DNA of 64,000 bases from Verrucomicrobiaceae bacterium (GCA_016713245.1 JADJPM010000004.1:1984001-2048000), one strand, 5' to 3'; shown: positions 51,001-56,651, numbered from the stretch's first letter. Program-made: numbers and translations. Notes: generated from the letters alone by a model not told the origin.

Positions 51001-54000
51001 CCCGCCAGGTGGATGCGGATGGCAATGCCATCGTGCTCACCCACAACGTCGCCGCCCGCACGCAGCGCGTCACCGACCGCCTCGGAGAGATCACCACGCA
51101 CACCTTTGACCTCCGTGGCAACATCACCCGCAGCGTCGATGCCCTCGGCGGTGTCACCACGCGCACGTATGACGCCTTCGACAACGAAATCACCACCACC
51201 GACCCGCTCGGCCACACCACCCGCCGCACCTTCGACGCCCAAAAGAACGTCCTCACCGAAACCGACGCGCTGGGCAACGTCACCCGCTACACCTACAACT
51301 CGAAAAAGCAGCCCCTGACCATCACTGACCCGCTCGGGCGGGTGACGAGCTTTGCGTATGATAGCAAAGGCAACATGACCAGCATCACGGACGCTTTGGG
51401 GCGCACGACGGGCTTTGTGCCGACCAGCAATGGGAGTATCTCGCGTCTGCAATTCCCCGGTGGCACGGCCTATGACTTCAGTCTCGACTCCAGCGGCAAC
51501 AAAACCTCGCAAGTGGTGCGCGGTGCCGATGGCAAGGTGAACGCCTACCAGACCTTCACCTACAACTCGAACGGCGACATCACCTCGCAGGCCGATTACC
51601 TCGTGCCGAGCGGAGCCACCGATGTAGCGGCAGCGACCAAGCTGCGTGAAAACGCCTTTGCCTTCAATGCCGAGGGGAACATGACTGCCATGCAGGTCAA
51701 AGACGCCGCTGGCAATGTGCTGCAAAGCCAAAGTTGGACCTACAATGCCAATGGCGATGAAGTGACTTACACCGACCCGCTCGGAAAGGTGTCCACTCAG
51801 GAATACGATGCCCAGGGCCGCAACACCCGAAGCACCTACCCGGATGGCACGGAAAGCCGTCTCGAATACGACGCCGAGGACAACATCATCCGCACCGTGA
51901 ACCGCAGCGGCGGAGTCATGCTCTACGAGTTCGACGCGCTGGGCCGGCAGACGAAGCAGACCAATGTGGACGGCACCTTCACCACCAGCACCTTCGACGC
52001 CGCAGGCCGAGAGATCAGCAAAACCAACGAACTCGGCCAGACGACAATCTTGGCCTATGATGACGCGGATCGGCTTGTCTCCGAAACGAACGCCGCAGGC
52101 GAGACGATGACCTACACACTCGATGCCGCCGGTAACAACACCGCCGTCACTGACGCGCTGAACCGCACCACCAGCACCCTTTTGGACCTGATTGGCAGAC
52201 CAACGCGCACCGATAACCCGGACGGAACCTTTGCGGCAGTCGTTTATGATGCCGCAGGCCGCATCGCCACCCGGACCGACGAGGCTGGCAGCAGCACCCA
52301 CTTTGAATATGACCCGCAGGGCCGTTTGCTGGCTGTTTTGGATGCGCTCGGCCAGCGCACCAGCATGGTCTATGATAGCGCTGGCCGTCTGCAAAGCTGG
52401 ACGGACGCCATGGGCAATACCACGAGCTATACTCATGATACCATCGGGCGCCGCACCAGTCGCACGCTGCCAGGTGGTCAGACGGAGAACATGACTTGGG
52501 ATAGCTTGGGCCGGTTGCTCACTCGCACGGACTTCAACGGCTACACCACAAGCTATTTCTACGATGACGACCATCGCCTCGTCGAAAAACGTGCTGACGC
52601 CGGCCATCCGAGTCTCTCGCTGCCCCATGCCGCAGCGAAGGTGCTCTACACCTACAATCAGTTTGGCCAGCCCGCGACCGCGCAGGTGCTCAATGCCTCC
52701 GGTGGAGTCGTTCACAGCCAAAGTTGGAGTTATGATGACCATGGCCAGCTCATCGGCACCACCACGCCGCATGGCAGCCTCGGCTACACACGGGATGACC
52801 TCGGACAAATCGCCAGTTTGGCTACCTCGCACGCCGAAGGCCCGCAGCTCACCTATGCTCGCGACAACGCCAACCGCATCGCCGCCATTGAGGATCACCG
52901 CACTGCGCCCACACGACAAAACAGCTTCAGCTACACGCTTGCGGGCGCTTTGAGTCATGCGACCGTTGCGAACGGCATGAAGCATTCATTCACCCGCAAC
53001 ACCCGCGATTACGTCACCGCTCTCGGCGTGACGGATGCCGCGAATGCAGGCATTGAGAGCTTCAACTACACTTTGAACGCCTTGGGCCAGCGTGAGCGCA
53101 TTGATGAAGGCAATGGCCGCGTGGTTCAGTTCCAGCGGGATGCCCTCAGCCGACTCACGCAGGAAAGCATGAGTAACGTCGCCGCGCCGTTCGCCGGCAC
53201 GATCAACTATACCCACAATGCCAACGGCTACCGCACCCAGCGCGCAAGCACCCAGCCCAGCGTGCCCAACCAGACCTTCACTCTCAACGCCAACGGCCAG
53301 CTCGACAGCGCCAGCTACGACGCGAACGGCAATACGACAGTCTCCGGCGGCAACAACGACATCTACGACTTCGAAGACCGCCTGATTCGTCGCATCAAGT
53401 CCGACGGCACCGTGATCGACCTTGTCTATGACGCCAACGGCCAACGGGTAGAAAAACGCATCGCCCCATCTGCCATCTCCAATCTCCCATCTTCCAGACT
53501 CGGCTACCTGATCGACACCCAAAACCCCACCGGCTGGCCGCAATGCGTCGCCGAGCTCCAATGGCAGCCGGCAACCGCGACCTGGGAACCGCAAACCACC
53601 TACACCTACGGTCCAGCAGGCCCGATCAGCCAGTGGTCCGTCACCCAAGGTGAACACCACTTCCTCCTCGACGCCCACGGCACCGTCCGAGCCCTTGTGG
53701 ATGCCACAGGCCAAGTCGTCAGCTCCATGGACTACGACAGCCACGGTGTGCCGCTGAGCGTCACGCCGGTTGGGGCGCCCAACTCATCCCTTGGCTACAA
53801 CGGCGAGCACTTCGACGCCGATCTCGGCCTCATCTACCTTCGCGCAAGATGGTACAATCCGACCGTGGGCCGCTTCCACACACGTGATCCGTATCAAGGC
53901 ATGTTCGAAGACCCGATGAGCCTGCAAGGCTATCTCTTTGCGCACGGAGACCCTGAAAGCATGATTGATCCGAGTGGGAATTTTAGTCTGGCTGAGATAC

Positions 54001-54695
54001 TGAATAACATTCGGATAATGGGGCAAAAATATGCACAACAGATTATGAAGCTGGAAGATCGAGCTGACCCGGCAATCAAGAGTATCGGCACGCTATGGCA
54101 TGCATTGAACTACACTGCTTCATGGGAATCGTTGCTCAGTCATGCAATCCCAGATTATAGACCTGGAACCGCCCCCGGTTCGCTTAGTCAGTGGACAAAT
54201 CAAGGGGTCGCCCTCATCGAGTCCAGCAAATACAATGCGGATCTGGTTAAGCACTTCCGAACTCAGGTTAATCAAACCAATAAACGCGAGTTCGCTGAGA
54301 GAATGGTCTACTTCGGTGACTTGGTTGCCAAAACGTCCGGCTCGTTGTTGGAATCAACTCAGTGGAAAGGCCGAGTATACCAAAAAATCAATGGCATGCC
54401 TGAATTTACGCCATTCACAATTTCCTCCAAGTCCACCTTTATTAACAAAGGCTTCGATTCAGTCGATAAAGGACGTGGCCTTTCAGGCAGTCGAAGTGGA
54501 GATGATGCAGCAGCCGGCTCGAAGAGCCACTTGCTCACCAAAGGAACATGGCACCATCATGAAGTGATAGGAATCATGCAATTAGTTCCATCCGACTTGA
54601 ACCATGGTAGCTCAGGTATAAGCCACTACGGTGGCGTTGCGTTTTGGAAGCTCTTCAAAAACACGAGCGGCAAATACTCGCCGCAGAAACCTTAA
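36042..54695 (+). CDS. Giant secreted cadherin-repeat/PKD/vWA/LamG/RHS polymorphic toxin with HNH nuclease tip
   Basis: 6217 residues in one uninterrupted 18.7-kb frame. Order: signal peptide (MRLTSLFASIGLTLSICTVE); a Gly/Asn beta-helix-like region (~25-290) repeating LNGES; 24 cadherin-like repeats (297-2441); PKD-like repeats; an inserted jelly-roll-like stretch (~2935-3100); vWA (~3276-3455) with MIDAS DTSGS; LamG-like domains (~3555-3780, ~3880-4097); more PKD/Ig repeats; RHS/YD shell (~4684-5980) closing with LRARWYNPTVGRFHTRDP; and a 236-residue tip with WHHHEVIGIMQLVPSD, a WHH/LHH-type HNH nuclease motif. Likely a surface-displayed contact-dependent toxin: stalk for adhesion, shell for encapsulating the nuclease. 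Only the tip and downstream gene are AT-rich, consistent with tip swapping. No self-cleavage was tested. Confidence 0.93.
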   Translation: MRLTSLFASIGLTLSICTVEADTGTGLGIVNHAPNINAARVEGSLQMRLPENVNLNGEAEITREFRVPGTPTLVRNGNKTTVGSIVNGTGSASPSNYQVRMNGRASIGTFRRRVDALPLPTVPVPPAPTGTRSVNVNGCGQNIGSWNTIRNLTLNRDAGAYAVPPGNYGNFTANRESTFILGTAGATTPSVYSFQSLTINSEGRIRVVGPVIVTVDTSVTLNGESGAHARPFWFDLRLARCGLNLNGESFLSAKVTAPNGTVTLNGESCLTGSLICNYLNLNGESLLRLCEETTTTNQPPVALSQTVTTAEDSALAITLSGTDTENAPLTYTVLTQPTNGTLTGTAPALSYTPAANSTGTDSFTFRVNDGTQNSATATVSITITPVNDAPVASPQSVSLAEDTPTPITLTGSDVEGSALTYSLLSSPVRGVLSGTLPNLTYTPQANYNGPDSFTFRVSDGAAFSASATVSLTVTPVQDVPVASSLNVTLAEDASATLTLGGTDPDNDPLQIILLTQPANGVLSGSGENRIYTPAANFHGTDSFTYRVSDGTQTSAVATVSLTITPENDAPLALPATISVVEDTAKPVTLSASDVDGGLLTYQIVTPPSHGTLSGTAPALVYTPAPDFHGEDSFTFLASDGVLSSPVAAVSLTVTPVNDAPVVSSNVVTTPEDTATPIVLSASDVDGDALSYTVTTQPAHGTLSGTAPNLVFTPAENFAGTDSIGFTVSDGSVSVAGTISLVISPVNDAPLAVALTLTGSEDAALPLLLQGTDVDGDALTYTLLSEPQHGTLSGTAPALTYTPNTDFHGADGFSYVVSDGQTASAPAAVVFTITPVNDLPLAQSQGITTPEDTAVAVTLAATDVDDDTLTYQIVTQPAHGTLSGTAPAVTYTPAANYAGSDTFTFKVNDGTADSTLATVSIEIGPMNDRPYVADVAVTTPEDQSVSITADGFDWDFDALSFAVLTSPAHGSLTATAEGWTYTPEANFHGTDSFVYRANDGLEDSDPATVTITVTPVNDAPLAQAVAVSTDEDVPVSVTLLGSDLEGGTLSFEVLTQPQRGTLSGTAPALTYTPSLNQHGADTFTYRVSDGDLTSATATVTISIAPVNDSPLAQSQSLTLVEDGSVAVTLAATDDDGDALSFTLTTAPQHGTLSGTAPNVTYTPAADFHGSDSFAFTASDGTASSSPAIVTLAVTPVNDLPLAQAASFTTDEDTAVAVTLAASDVDGDALTYTIVNQPQHGTLSGTAPDLTFTPAENFAGNDSFSFKVNDGTADSAVATVSITINPVNDVPVALASTVSTLEDTAVVVSLVGTDVEGDTLTYQITQLPQNGVLSGNAPDLTFTPAANFHGADLIRFRVSDGQAQSAEVEIPITISPVNDAPLAIAGAASTPEDTAVPVLLIGTDVDGDTLSYQIVTPPAHGVLSGLAPNLTFTPALNFNGGDSFTFTVSDGTAVSAPATFTIAIGPENDAPEAFAVSVTLDEDSLANVTASTFDLDGDVLSLAVVSAPQHGTLTATSGGWTYTPEADYHGADSFTYRANDGLADSAPATVSIQINPVNDIPVASAQSRSTAEDTALNGTLSADDQDGDTLTFALQTAPQHGVVAITGSSFTYTPDADYHGADSFAFTANDGTESSAPATVSLTVTPVNDAPTATPTSATLAEDSSAAITLSGVDVENDALSFAVVVSPSHGSLSGTAPNLTYTPSADYHGADTFTFRVNDGQADSAVATVSITVNPVNDVPVAAAQSVTVAEDSTVLVTLSADDVDGDALTYQVATQPAHGTLNGLIYTPDADFNGTDSFTFTADDGTAVSAAAVVSIIVTPVNDAPVAQHALATTAEDSPVLIPLSATDSDQDTLGYTLTALPTHGTASLVNGIVTYTPDADYHGADSFSFQADDGQIVSNIATVQITITPVNDAPTANAIAVTVNEDTVLSITLSGNDVDGDALTFEVLSQPAHGTLNGLVYTPDADFSGADSFTFRASDGTAFSSAATVSITVNPVNDVPVALTQQVTTQEDTAVSITLAGSDVDGDVLTYQITTPPSHGSLSGTAPNLTYSPNADYNGNDSFAFTVADSAATSAPALVSIVVGSENDAPVASPVAVTLAEDSSANLTAIVNDAENDTLTLQVVIAPQHGTLAAIAGGWTYTPDTDYHGTDSFTYRANDGMADSAPAAVTLTITPVNDAPVAVAQAISVPEDGSVTITLTATDVDGDALSYTIATQPAHGTLNDLIYTPDADFYGDDSFTFTASDGTATSTATVSITVNPVNDVPVAQAQSLTTAEDTALPLVLAATDTEAQPLSFEVLTQPAHGVLSGSAPNLIYTPAADYHGADSFTFRASDGLADSAPATIVLTITPANDAPLAVAAAFDLNEDTAASLTLSGTDADGDVLTFTVTRQPQHGILTGTAPALVYTPAANYHGTDDFAFQVNDGAVSSAEAVVSLTVIPVNDAPLAAAGNTQSVMLDELAILAGEALDDAHPGTTLVTSWTQVSGPGQTLLGDAASPENVAQFTEPGLYVLQLNATDGELSTSDQVAITVVQPNKAPVVLAGPDLAILTTETASLNGSVTDDNLPQPVALTAQWQAVAGPGTVQFANADSAVTTATFSMAGEYVLRLFGRDGELVGADDVRVTVTVPNAAPVVNAGMDQTVDRDAPVALAGVVTDDGEPQAGTLTSQWSLVSGPTNYSLANPSAAATQAVFREAGTYVLRLAANDGALSTSDEVTIIARPKPNTAPVVNAGQDATINGRHAWLGGVVTDDGLPENAAVTSLWTQVSGPAAATFASASTAASEVSFTMAGTYVFRLSASDTDLSAQDEVTLEVMFENLAPVVNAGADRTIEDTLTGSLNGQVSDDDLPANQPVTLAWTLESGPGTAQIATTDRASSVVTVSAYGSYVFKLTANDSDESAADTVTLTFADANLAPIVDAGADQTVPYGLTYSVNLLTNPSADEALAGTEIAGWTEVLGTTWTSPVTLPVPARAGTSFFLASQDARAELAQTVDLSSYASAIDTTGQFFVFNGFVRSKDAENRADGATVVLEFRDAGGTNVLATHTMAPAPSETGWLLVTTTAQAPTGARSARVRLLAERISSTGTDVYFDDLSLRAVTLPESTFAGVVTDDGKPAGAVVTSQWSQVSGPSSFILAPAAVSSRVLFTAPGSYVFRLTGDDSLRSGSDDVLVQVESPPSGDVPPVVNAGTDRTLTLPTNVLSLTGTVTDDAFSIAPVTQAWTVVSGPAEVIFDAPRSLATQAFFSTPGLYRLKLAAFDGTHTGEDELVVEVGSTEWQVPLDLMLLVDTSGSMAGAKLVNTKLIMLKIVEALAGEGDKTALMSFTDRTTLQTTFTQDKVLLTQKINALKAEDSTNVATALADARLHMQTNGRGSSARPVIVLLTDAGTETNSAITQATLTKQAGIRIISVGIGLDAVEDTLRSISTSPAYYHYAGSDGANNQVIADRVSAQLLRGSIDGTIQVFAGADFSTPVNTTMPIYGRADFSQMPGGATQAVQWSKVHGPGNVTFNPSNADRTEVSFDTAGHYVLRIEGSSTYAPTSSFATDTDHVSVRVGLPCDVIAPQGQIATWRGEFETVEGISGIEADGAPSIYTGGQVGGSMLFTANATGLRYAKQPSWDVLANTEGFALDFWFKYDNSSQFNAGWLAGWMDTTTKNGVYVFMWAGGLDLRHSRAGSGTTPWPASVSFIQDTAWHHYCVNYDKFNGRLSIYRDGVRLANNSAGNWQTNYTTGDFYIGAPPASASPVGTVAGQLDEASLYSRPLTPSEISAIYAAGPNGVCPLGSNSAPIVDAGYDLDVPLTGTPLALKATASDDGNGSGAPLACSWTMVSGPGVVTMGSPNAFENVVSFDATGTYVLRATVADGQLTASDTISVRVGSPAVAVCPSGTLGWWRLDNDLQSAIDGTAMRASAAYTVGQAGPGLLMQGSADYAALPGDARWSFTSATSFSYDLWLKMPPGSFEQGSSILRTRGNPNRYLVLGANPVNGGILSTGVFYTGASNGSAGGAVGYPRDGGWHHLLLSYSHTDRKFRLYFDGTLRSTSDAVPASSDFSTSGDWVFNPVTDFTPAGISVGLDEFSLYNRALTATEALNIFQAGSFGKCPNPAVVNHPPQLTVTAPTSTLPQQPVQFIASAQDDGLPSGSVLTYAWTQVSGPATASLSSAANASTSVTLPVAGQYQFRVTVSDSLLSVSRDVTLIGIATANQQPVVDAGADQTLPWQSPTSYLLQGVATDDGLPADGQFETQWRQLAGPANVNYNNRTSPVTSVTFPLPGTYVLELSAFDGQFVRADEVTLTVQDPGNNAPVVTLGPDRTIATGDSLLFSGYASDDGLPRGYLAARWLQISGPAPVSMQNGTQGMSITFPAQGVYRIRAIAEDGELEGSDEVFVFADVTNAAPVVNAGADRGGLIQTALSLSGSVVDDGLPIGSSVTSIWSVVSGPAAVVFANAASPATTATFDTAGAYVLRLSATDGTLAAQDEVTVRVFDSPQAPEVTLLEPFAEQRFLAESPITLSAEATDADGSIIGVTFLVDGVAQPVDSLAPYTLTLAAGLPAGTHSIAASAEDDEGRVTTLPAITITTFVDDPAPPTLTITSPNDGSVITSPVEVTGVIESTILEQWRLETRPQDATGDWRVLASGTGTISGGVVGTLDPTLLQNGLHDLRIALDDLRGMTYTTTKTIVIDGAMKLGQFTLAFEDFTLDAPGIPISVTRSYDSRDTATVGDFGHGWKLGLRTVKLEKSGGVFGEDWAHQQVGSVQLGFIPLPIYAMQATRAKRVAITFPDGRCEIFEATIASSNYQGISVGPVALPALEPNMQYGTPINVARIHFRPLNGSRGSLAVAGGQNRMFNPGGVLGSVTLLDETDPTRTFDASAFVFTDDDATEYTLDDTPGLQKVKDRNGNELSIASGEIAHSNGQRVLFTRDGQGRITTLTDPAGAQITYGYNALGTLSTVTDRVGNVTTFQYENATFPYYLTGILDPRGTQAVRTEYDAEGRMTRQVDADGNAIVLTHNVAARTQRVTDRLGEITTHTFDLRGNITRSVDALGGVTTRTYDAFDNEITTTDPLGHTTRRTFDAQKNVLTETDALGNVTRYTYNSKKQPLTITDPLGRVTSFAYDSKGNMTSITDALGRTTGFVPTSNGSISRLQFPGGTAYDFSLDSSGNKTSQVVRGADGKVNAYQTFTYNSNGDITSQADYLVPSGATDVAAATKLRENAFAFNAEGNMTAMQVKDAAGNVLQSQSWTYNANGDEVTYTDPLGKVSTQEYDAQGRNTRSTYPDGTESRLEYDAEDNIIRTVNRSGGVMLYEFDALGRQTKQTNVDGTFTTSTFDAAGREISKTNELGQTTILAYDDADRLVSETNAAGETMTYTLDAAGNNTAVTDALNRTTSTLLDLIGRPTRTDNPDGTFAAVVYDAAGRIATRTDEAGSSTHFEYDPQGRLLAVLDALGQRTSMVYDSAGRLQSWTDAMGNTTSYTHDTIGRRTSRTLPGGQTENMTWDSLGRLLTRTDFNGYTTSYFYDDDHRLVEKRADAGHPSLSLPHAAAKVLYTYNQFGQPATAQVLNASGGVVHSQSWSYDDHGQLIGTTTPHGSLGYTRDDLGQIASLATSHAEGPQLTYARDNANRIAAIEDHRTAPTRQNSFSYTLAGALSHATVANGMKHSFTRNTRDYVTALGVTDAANAGIESFNYTLNALGQRERIDEGNGRVVQFQRDALSRLTQESMSNVAAPFAGTINYTHNANGYRTQRASTQPSVPNQTFTLNANGQLDSASYDANGNTTVSGGNNDIYDFEDRLIRRIKSDGTVIDLVYDANGQRVEKRIAPSAISNLPSSRLGYLIDTQNPTGWPQCVAELQWQPATATWEPQTTYTYGPAGPISQWSVTQGEHHFLLDAHGTVRALVDATGQVVSSMDYDSHGVPLSVTPVGAPNSSLGYNGEHFDADLGLIYLRARWYNPTVGRFHTRDPYQGMFEDPMSLQGYLFAHGDPESMIDPSGNFSLAEILNNIRIMGQKYAQQIMKLEDRADPAIKSIGTLWHALNYTASWESLLSHAIPDYRPGTAPGSLSQWTNQGVALIESSKYNADLVKHFRTQVNQTNKREFAERMVYFGDLVAKTSGSLLESTQWKGRVYQKINGMPEFTPFTISSKSTFINKGFDSVDKGRGLSGSRSGDDAAAGSKSHLLTKGTWHHHEVIGIMQLVPSDLNHGSSGISHYGGVAFWKLFKNTSGKYSPQKP
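36930..43364 (+). repeat. 24 tandem ~89-residue cadherin-like repeats
   Basis: Residues 297-2441 of the giant protein. Each unit runs VNDAPVA...EDTA...L...DVDGD.LTY....PAHGTLSG, then TPAADFHGADSFTF.VNDG, then ATVSITI.PVND. The acidic DVDGD and DxND-like turns suggest calcium binding and a stiff rod. Counted by the VNDxP boundaries. Units 8, 14 and 21 are a divergent subtype with a GGWTYTP or EGWTYTP segment, recurring every 6-7 units, which suggests block duplication. Confidence 0.9.
43365..49497 (+). repeat. PKD-like repeats interrupted by vWA and two LamG modules
   Basis: About 13 units marked by APVVNAGADQT near the start, VTDDGLP...VTSQWSQVSGP in the middle and GTYVLRLTANDG near the end. 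Interruptions: a non-repeat stretch at ~44850-45330 (possible carbohydrate-binding jelly roll, SYASAIDTTGQFFVFNGFV), a vWA domain at ~45867-46410 (DTSGSMAGAKLVN, LLTDAGTETN), and LamG-like domains at ~46705-47380 and ~47680-48335 (WHHYCVNYDKFNGRLSIYRD; WHHLLLSYSHTDRKFRLYFD). Confidence 0.85.
50090..53980 (+). repeat. RHS/YD repeat shell of the giant toxin
   Basis: From FTLDAPGIPISVTRSYDSRD to the RHS core end (YLRARWYNPTVGRFHTRDP, ~residue 5930) and GNFSLAEIL. Dozens of YD units such as YDAEGRMTRQVDADGN and YDSAGRLQSWTDAMGN. By family, such repeats wrap into a closed shell around the C-terminal toxin. A short repetitive insertion sits inside it at ~53465-53497 (see findings). Confidence 0.9.
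53985..54692 (+). other. C-terminal toxin tip: HNH/WHH-LHH-type nuclease domain
   Basis: Residues ~5982-6217 of the giant protein, after the RHS core. The N-terminal part is helical with no match that I recall; the last ~55 residues hold TKGTWHHHEVIGIMQLVPSD followed by LNHG and HYGGVAFWK, matching the HNH superfamily toxins named after a conserved WHH/LHH. HHH at 6171-6173 is the likely metal/catalytic site. Substrate would be DNA or RNA of a target cell. AT-richer than the shell. Confidence 0.75.
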
Positions 54696-54706
54696 CAGCG
54701 CATAAG

Positions 54707-55303
54707 ATGGACTATCAAAACATAGAACACGACATACTTGGAAACCTTCAACGCAGGTTGGATTTGGACATACCTTTCCCGTGGGAGACTACTATGCCAA
54801 GGATCAATGATTGGAAGCTCCATATGAAAACAAGAGTCCGCATGGGGCCGATTGTTAATGTTGATCCGACACCGTTTGACGGTGACGCGAGGCTTGAGAT
54901 ATGGACTGATATGGAAGGAAGGATCCTGCCCATTCAAATGCAGTCCTTAAATACATTCAAAGATAGGTGTGTAATTATATCATCACTGCTGCCAACTCTA
55001 TTGGAAGAATCTATTCGAGGACATATTAGAATTGAATCCAATCGGTATCCTGACCTGTCGGTAAATCTGGCTGAATTCCGAACGCAATATCCTTTTCCAA
55101 GTGGCGAGTTTATTCATTCTGCGACCCAAATCACAAACGTGATTTGGGAAGACTCTGTTTTCATTGTGTTAGATTTTGGGTGTTCCTGGGACAACGAACA
55201 CCAGCCTAGTGCTTTGATATACAAAGATGCGGTAATTGGTGTTGAATTCGATACTTGGGATGCAGACGCTATTGGAAGAGCCGCAAAGAAGTTTTTTTCC
55301 TGA
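54707..55303 (+). CDS. Probable immunity protein for the giant toxin
   Basis: 198 residues from ATG 54707, 11 bases after the toxin stop; the frame is open further upstream inside the toxin gene but ATG 54707 is the natural start. Soluble and acidic, ending with CSWDNEHQPSALIYKDAVIG, which resembles the end of DUF6985-type domains found in toxin neighbourhoods. AT-rich like the toxin tip. The role is inferred from position (immunity genes sit directly after polymorphic toxins); no experimental family is recognised. Confidence 0.7.
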   Translation: MDYQNIEHDILGNLQRRLDLDIPFPWETTMPRINDWKLHMKTRVRMGPIVNVDPTPFDGDARLEIWTDMEGRILPIQMQSLNTFKDRCVIISSLLPTLLEESIRGHIRIESNRYPDLSVNLAEFRTQYPFPSGEFIHSATQITNVIWEDSVFIVLDFGCSWDNEHQPSALIYKDAVIGVEFDTWDADAIGRAAKKFFS

Positions 55304-55411
55304 TCGAACTGTGCTCATGAGCTGCAATTCCATCGGTAAGGTCGCTACTTTTGTCCTGCTTCTCAGCAGCGAGCAGTGATCCGCTCGGTCTCCTGAGCGG
55401 TCAGTTGATCC

Positions 55412-55474
55412 GTATCCGTCAATCGGGGTGTCATAGCTGATGCTTGACTTTGGGCGGCGGGTTACGCGGTGACG
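55412..55474 (-). mobile_element. Solo inverted remnant of an IS66-family right end
   Basis: Starting gtatccgtcaatcg and running to gacg, this ~63-base piece matches, with a few changes, the reverse complement of the right end of the intact IS66-family element (58243-58305), including the cttgactttg.gcggcggg core and the end of tnpC. It is the trace of an earlier, related insertion that has lost its body. It abuts the RHS fragment. Confidence 0.65.
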
Positions 55475-55476
55475 TG

Positions 55477-55598
55477 CAGCACCAGCAAACCTGGTCCTAC
55501 GACAATAGCGACCGCCTCAGTGCCACCGCCACACCGCTCGGCACGCTCGCTTACACCTACGACGACAACAGCCGCCTGCTCAGCACCACCAGCAGCAC
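55477..55598 (+). pseudogene. RHS core fragment, truncated at both ends
   Basis: About 40 codons (TWSYDNSDRLSATATPLGTL, then YTYDDNSRLLSTTSSTG) resembling the 'QSWSYDDHGQLIGTTTPHGS' part of the giant toxin at ~52720. The left side is cut by the IS66 remnant, and the right side by the IS3-type terminal repeat. Remains of a displaced RHS end, probably once joined to the orphan toxin tip at 59552. Confidence 0.65.
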
Positions 55599-55721
55599 TG
55601 GCCTGCTCCCTGAAAGTAGGACGGTTGTAAAATGTAGTTCTGGCTCCGAAACCAGGAGAACAGAAGTATCCGTCAGACCTAGCACCGTGGGTCTGTCGTA
55701 GTCAGTAAGTGTCGTAGCTTT

Positions 55722-56210
55722 ATGGCTACGACGTTTATGACTACGAAGCGAGATCAGACCACCCTCTTGAAGCAGGACGTTTTGGGGCGCGTGACGCTCA
55801 CACGGGACAAGCGCGAGGCTCTGCTCGATGCTGCGAGCGTTCGAGCGCAGCGGCATGAAGGGGCGGCCCTTCGCCCGCATGGCCGGGGTCAATTACCAAA
55901 CCTTTGCCTCGTGGATTCAAAAGCGCCGTCGTGCCCGTGGCGACTATCAAAAGATGGCGGCCATGCAAAGACGGCCCTCCAGCGCCCTCTGCGCTCGGCT
56001 CAGCCCAATGGGAAGACCACGGCTTGTCTCCAGCTTGTTGAGGTGGCGCTGCCATCCTCTTCTGTCACGCCCTCCACTCCAGTTGCTCCTGCCGCCTTGG
56101 AGCTGCTGCTGCCAGGGGGTGCGAGGCTGCATCTGCACGATGCCTCGCAGGCAGAGCTGGCAGCTCATCTGCTGCGCCATCTCAACTCGACCGCCTCGCC
56201 CGCATGCTGA
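55722..56210 (+). pseudogene. tnpA: IS66 TnpA-like protein with two compensating frameshifts
   Basis: The N-terminus MATTFMTTKRDQTTLLKQDV to REALLDA and the C-terminus VEVALPSSSVTPSTPVAP to LLRHLNSTASP are in one frame. The conserved middle (FERSGMKGRPFARMAGVNYQ then TFASWIQKRRRARGDYQ) lies in the +1 frame from ~55830 to ~55960. Two indels that cancel out are needed to read the usual ~150-residue helix-turn-helix protein. Either a decayed gene or two sequence errors. Stop overlaps the tnpB start (ATGCTGA). Confidence 0.75.
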
Positions 56211-56554
56211 GTTTCCCTTCCACACTGCGCATCTTCATCGCGCTGGAGCCTTGCGACCTGCGTGCGGGCATGAACACGCTGCACGCATTCGTGGCAGACA
56301 AGCTCAAGGAGAACCCCAAGGACAAGGCGCTCTTCGTCTTCACCAACAAGCGCCGTCGTCTCATCAAGGTGCTGCACTTCGATGGAACGGGCCTGTGGCT
56401 GATGACCAAGCGCTTGGAAGAAGGCACCTTCTTCTGGCCCAAAGCGGCGCAGGAGGGCCAGGTGAAGCTCGAGCTCAAGCCGGAGGCCTTCACGCTGCTT
56501 ACCGACGGCATCGACATGCACGGCGCACGTCCGCGCGGCTGGTATGAGCGGTAA
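56204..56554 (+). CDS. tnpB: IS66 Orf2-like accessory protein TnpB
   Basis: 116 residues, the usual length. Family signature: RIFIALEPCDLRAGMNTLHA at the start, LFVFTNKRRRLIKVLHFDGT in the middle and the RLEEGTFFWP segment. Needed with TnpA and TnpC for IS66 transposition; biochemical role unclear. Overlaps tnpA and precedes tnpC by 97 bases. Confidence 0.93.
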   Translation: MLSFPSTLRIFIALEPCDLRAGMNTLHAFVADKLKENPKDKALFVFTNKRRRLIKVLHFDGTGLWLMTKRLEEGTFFWPKAAQEGQVKLELKPEAFTLLTDGIDMHGARPRGWYER

Positions 56555-56651
56555 GGCAGAGAGCAAACGGCGAAGGGCTGAGAGTTTTTTCGTGCGAGAT
56601 GCAATGAGGTGATAAGCGCGTGACGGGCCTTCGTTTCAGCACGCACACACG

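Noticed and set aside
50304..52985. 893-codon open frame on the minus strand of the giant gene
   Set aside because: Exact shadow of the RHS coding frame; repetitive Gly/Val/Ala-rich translation with no domain, caused by GC-rich codon use.
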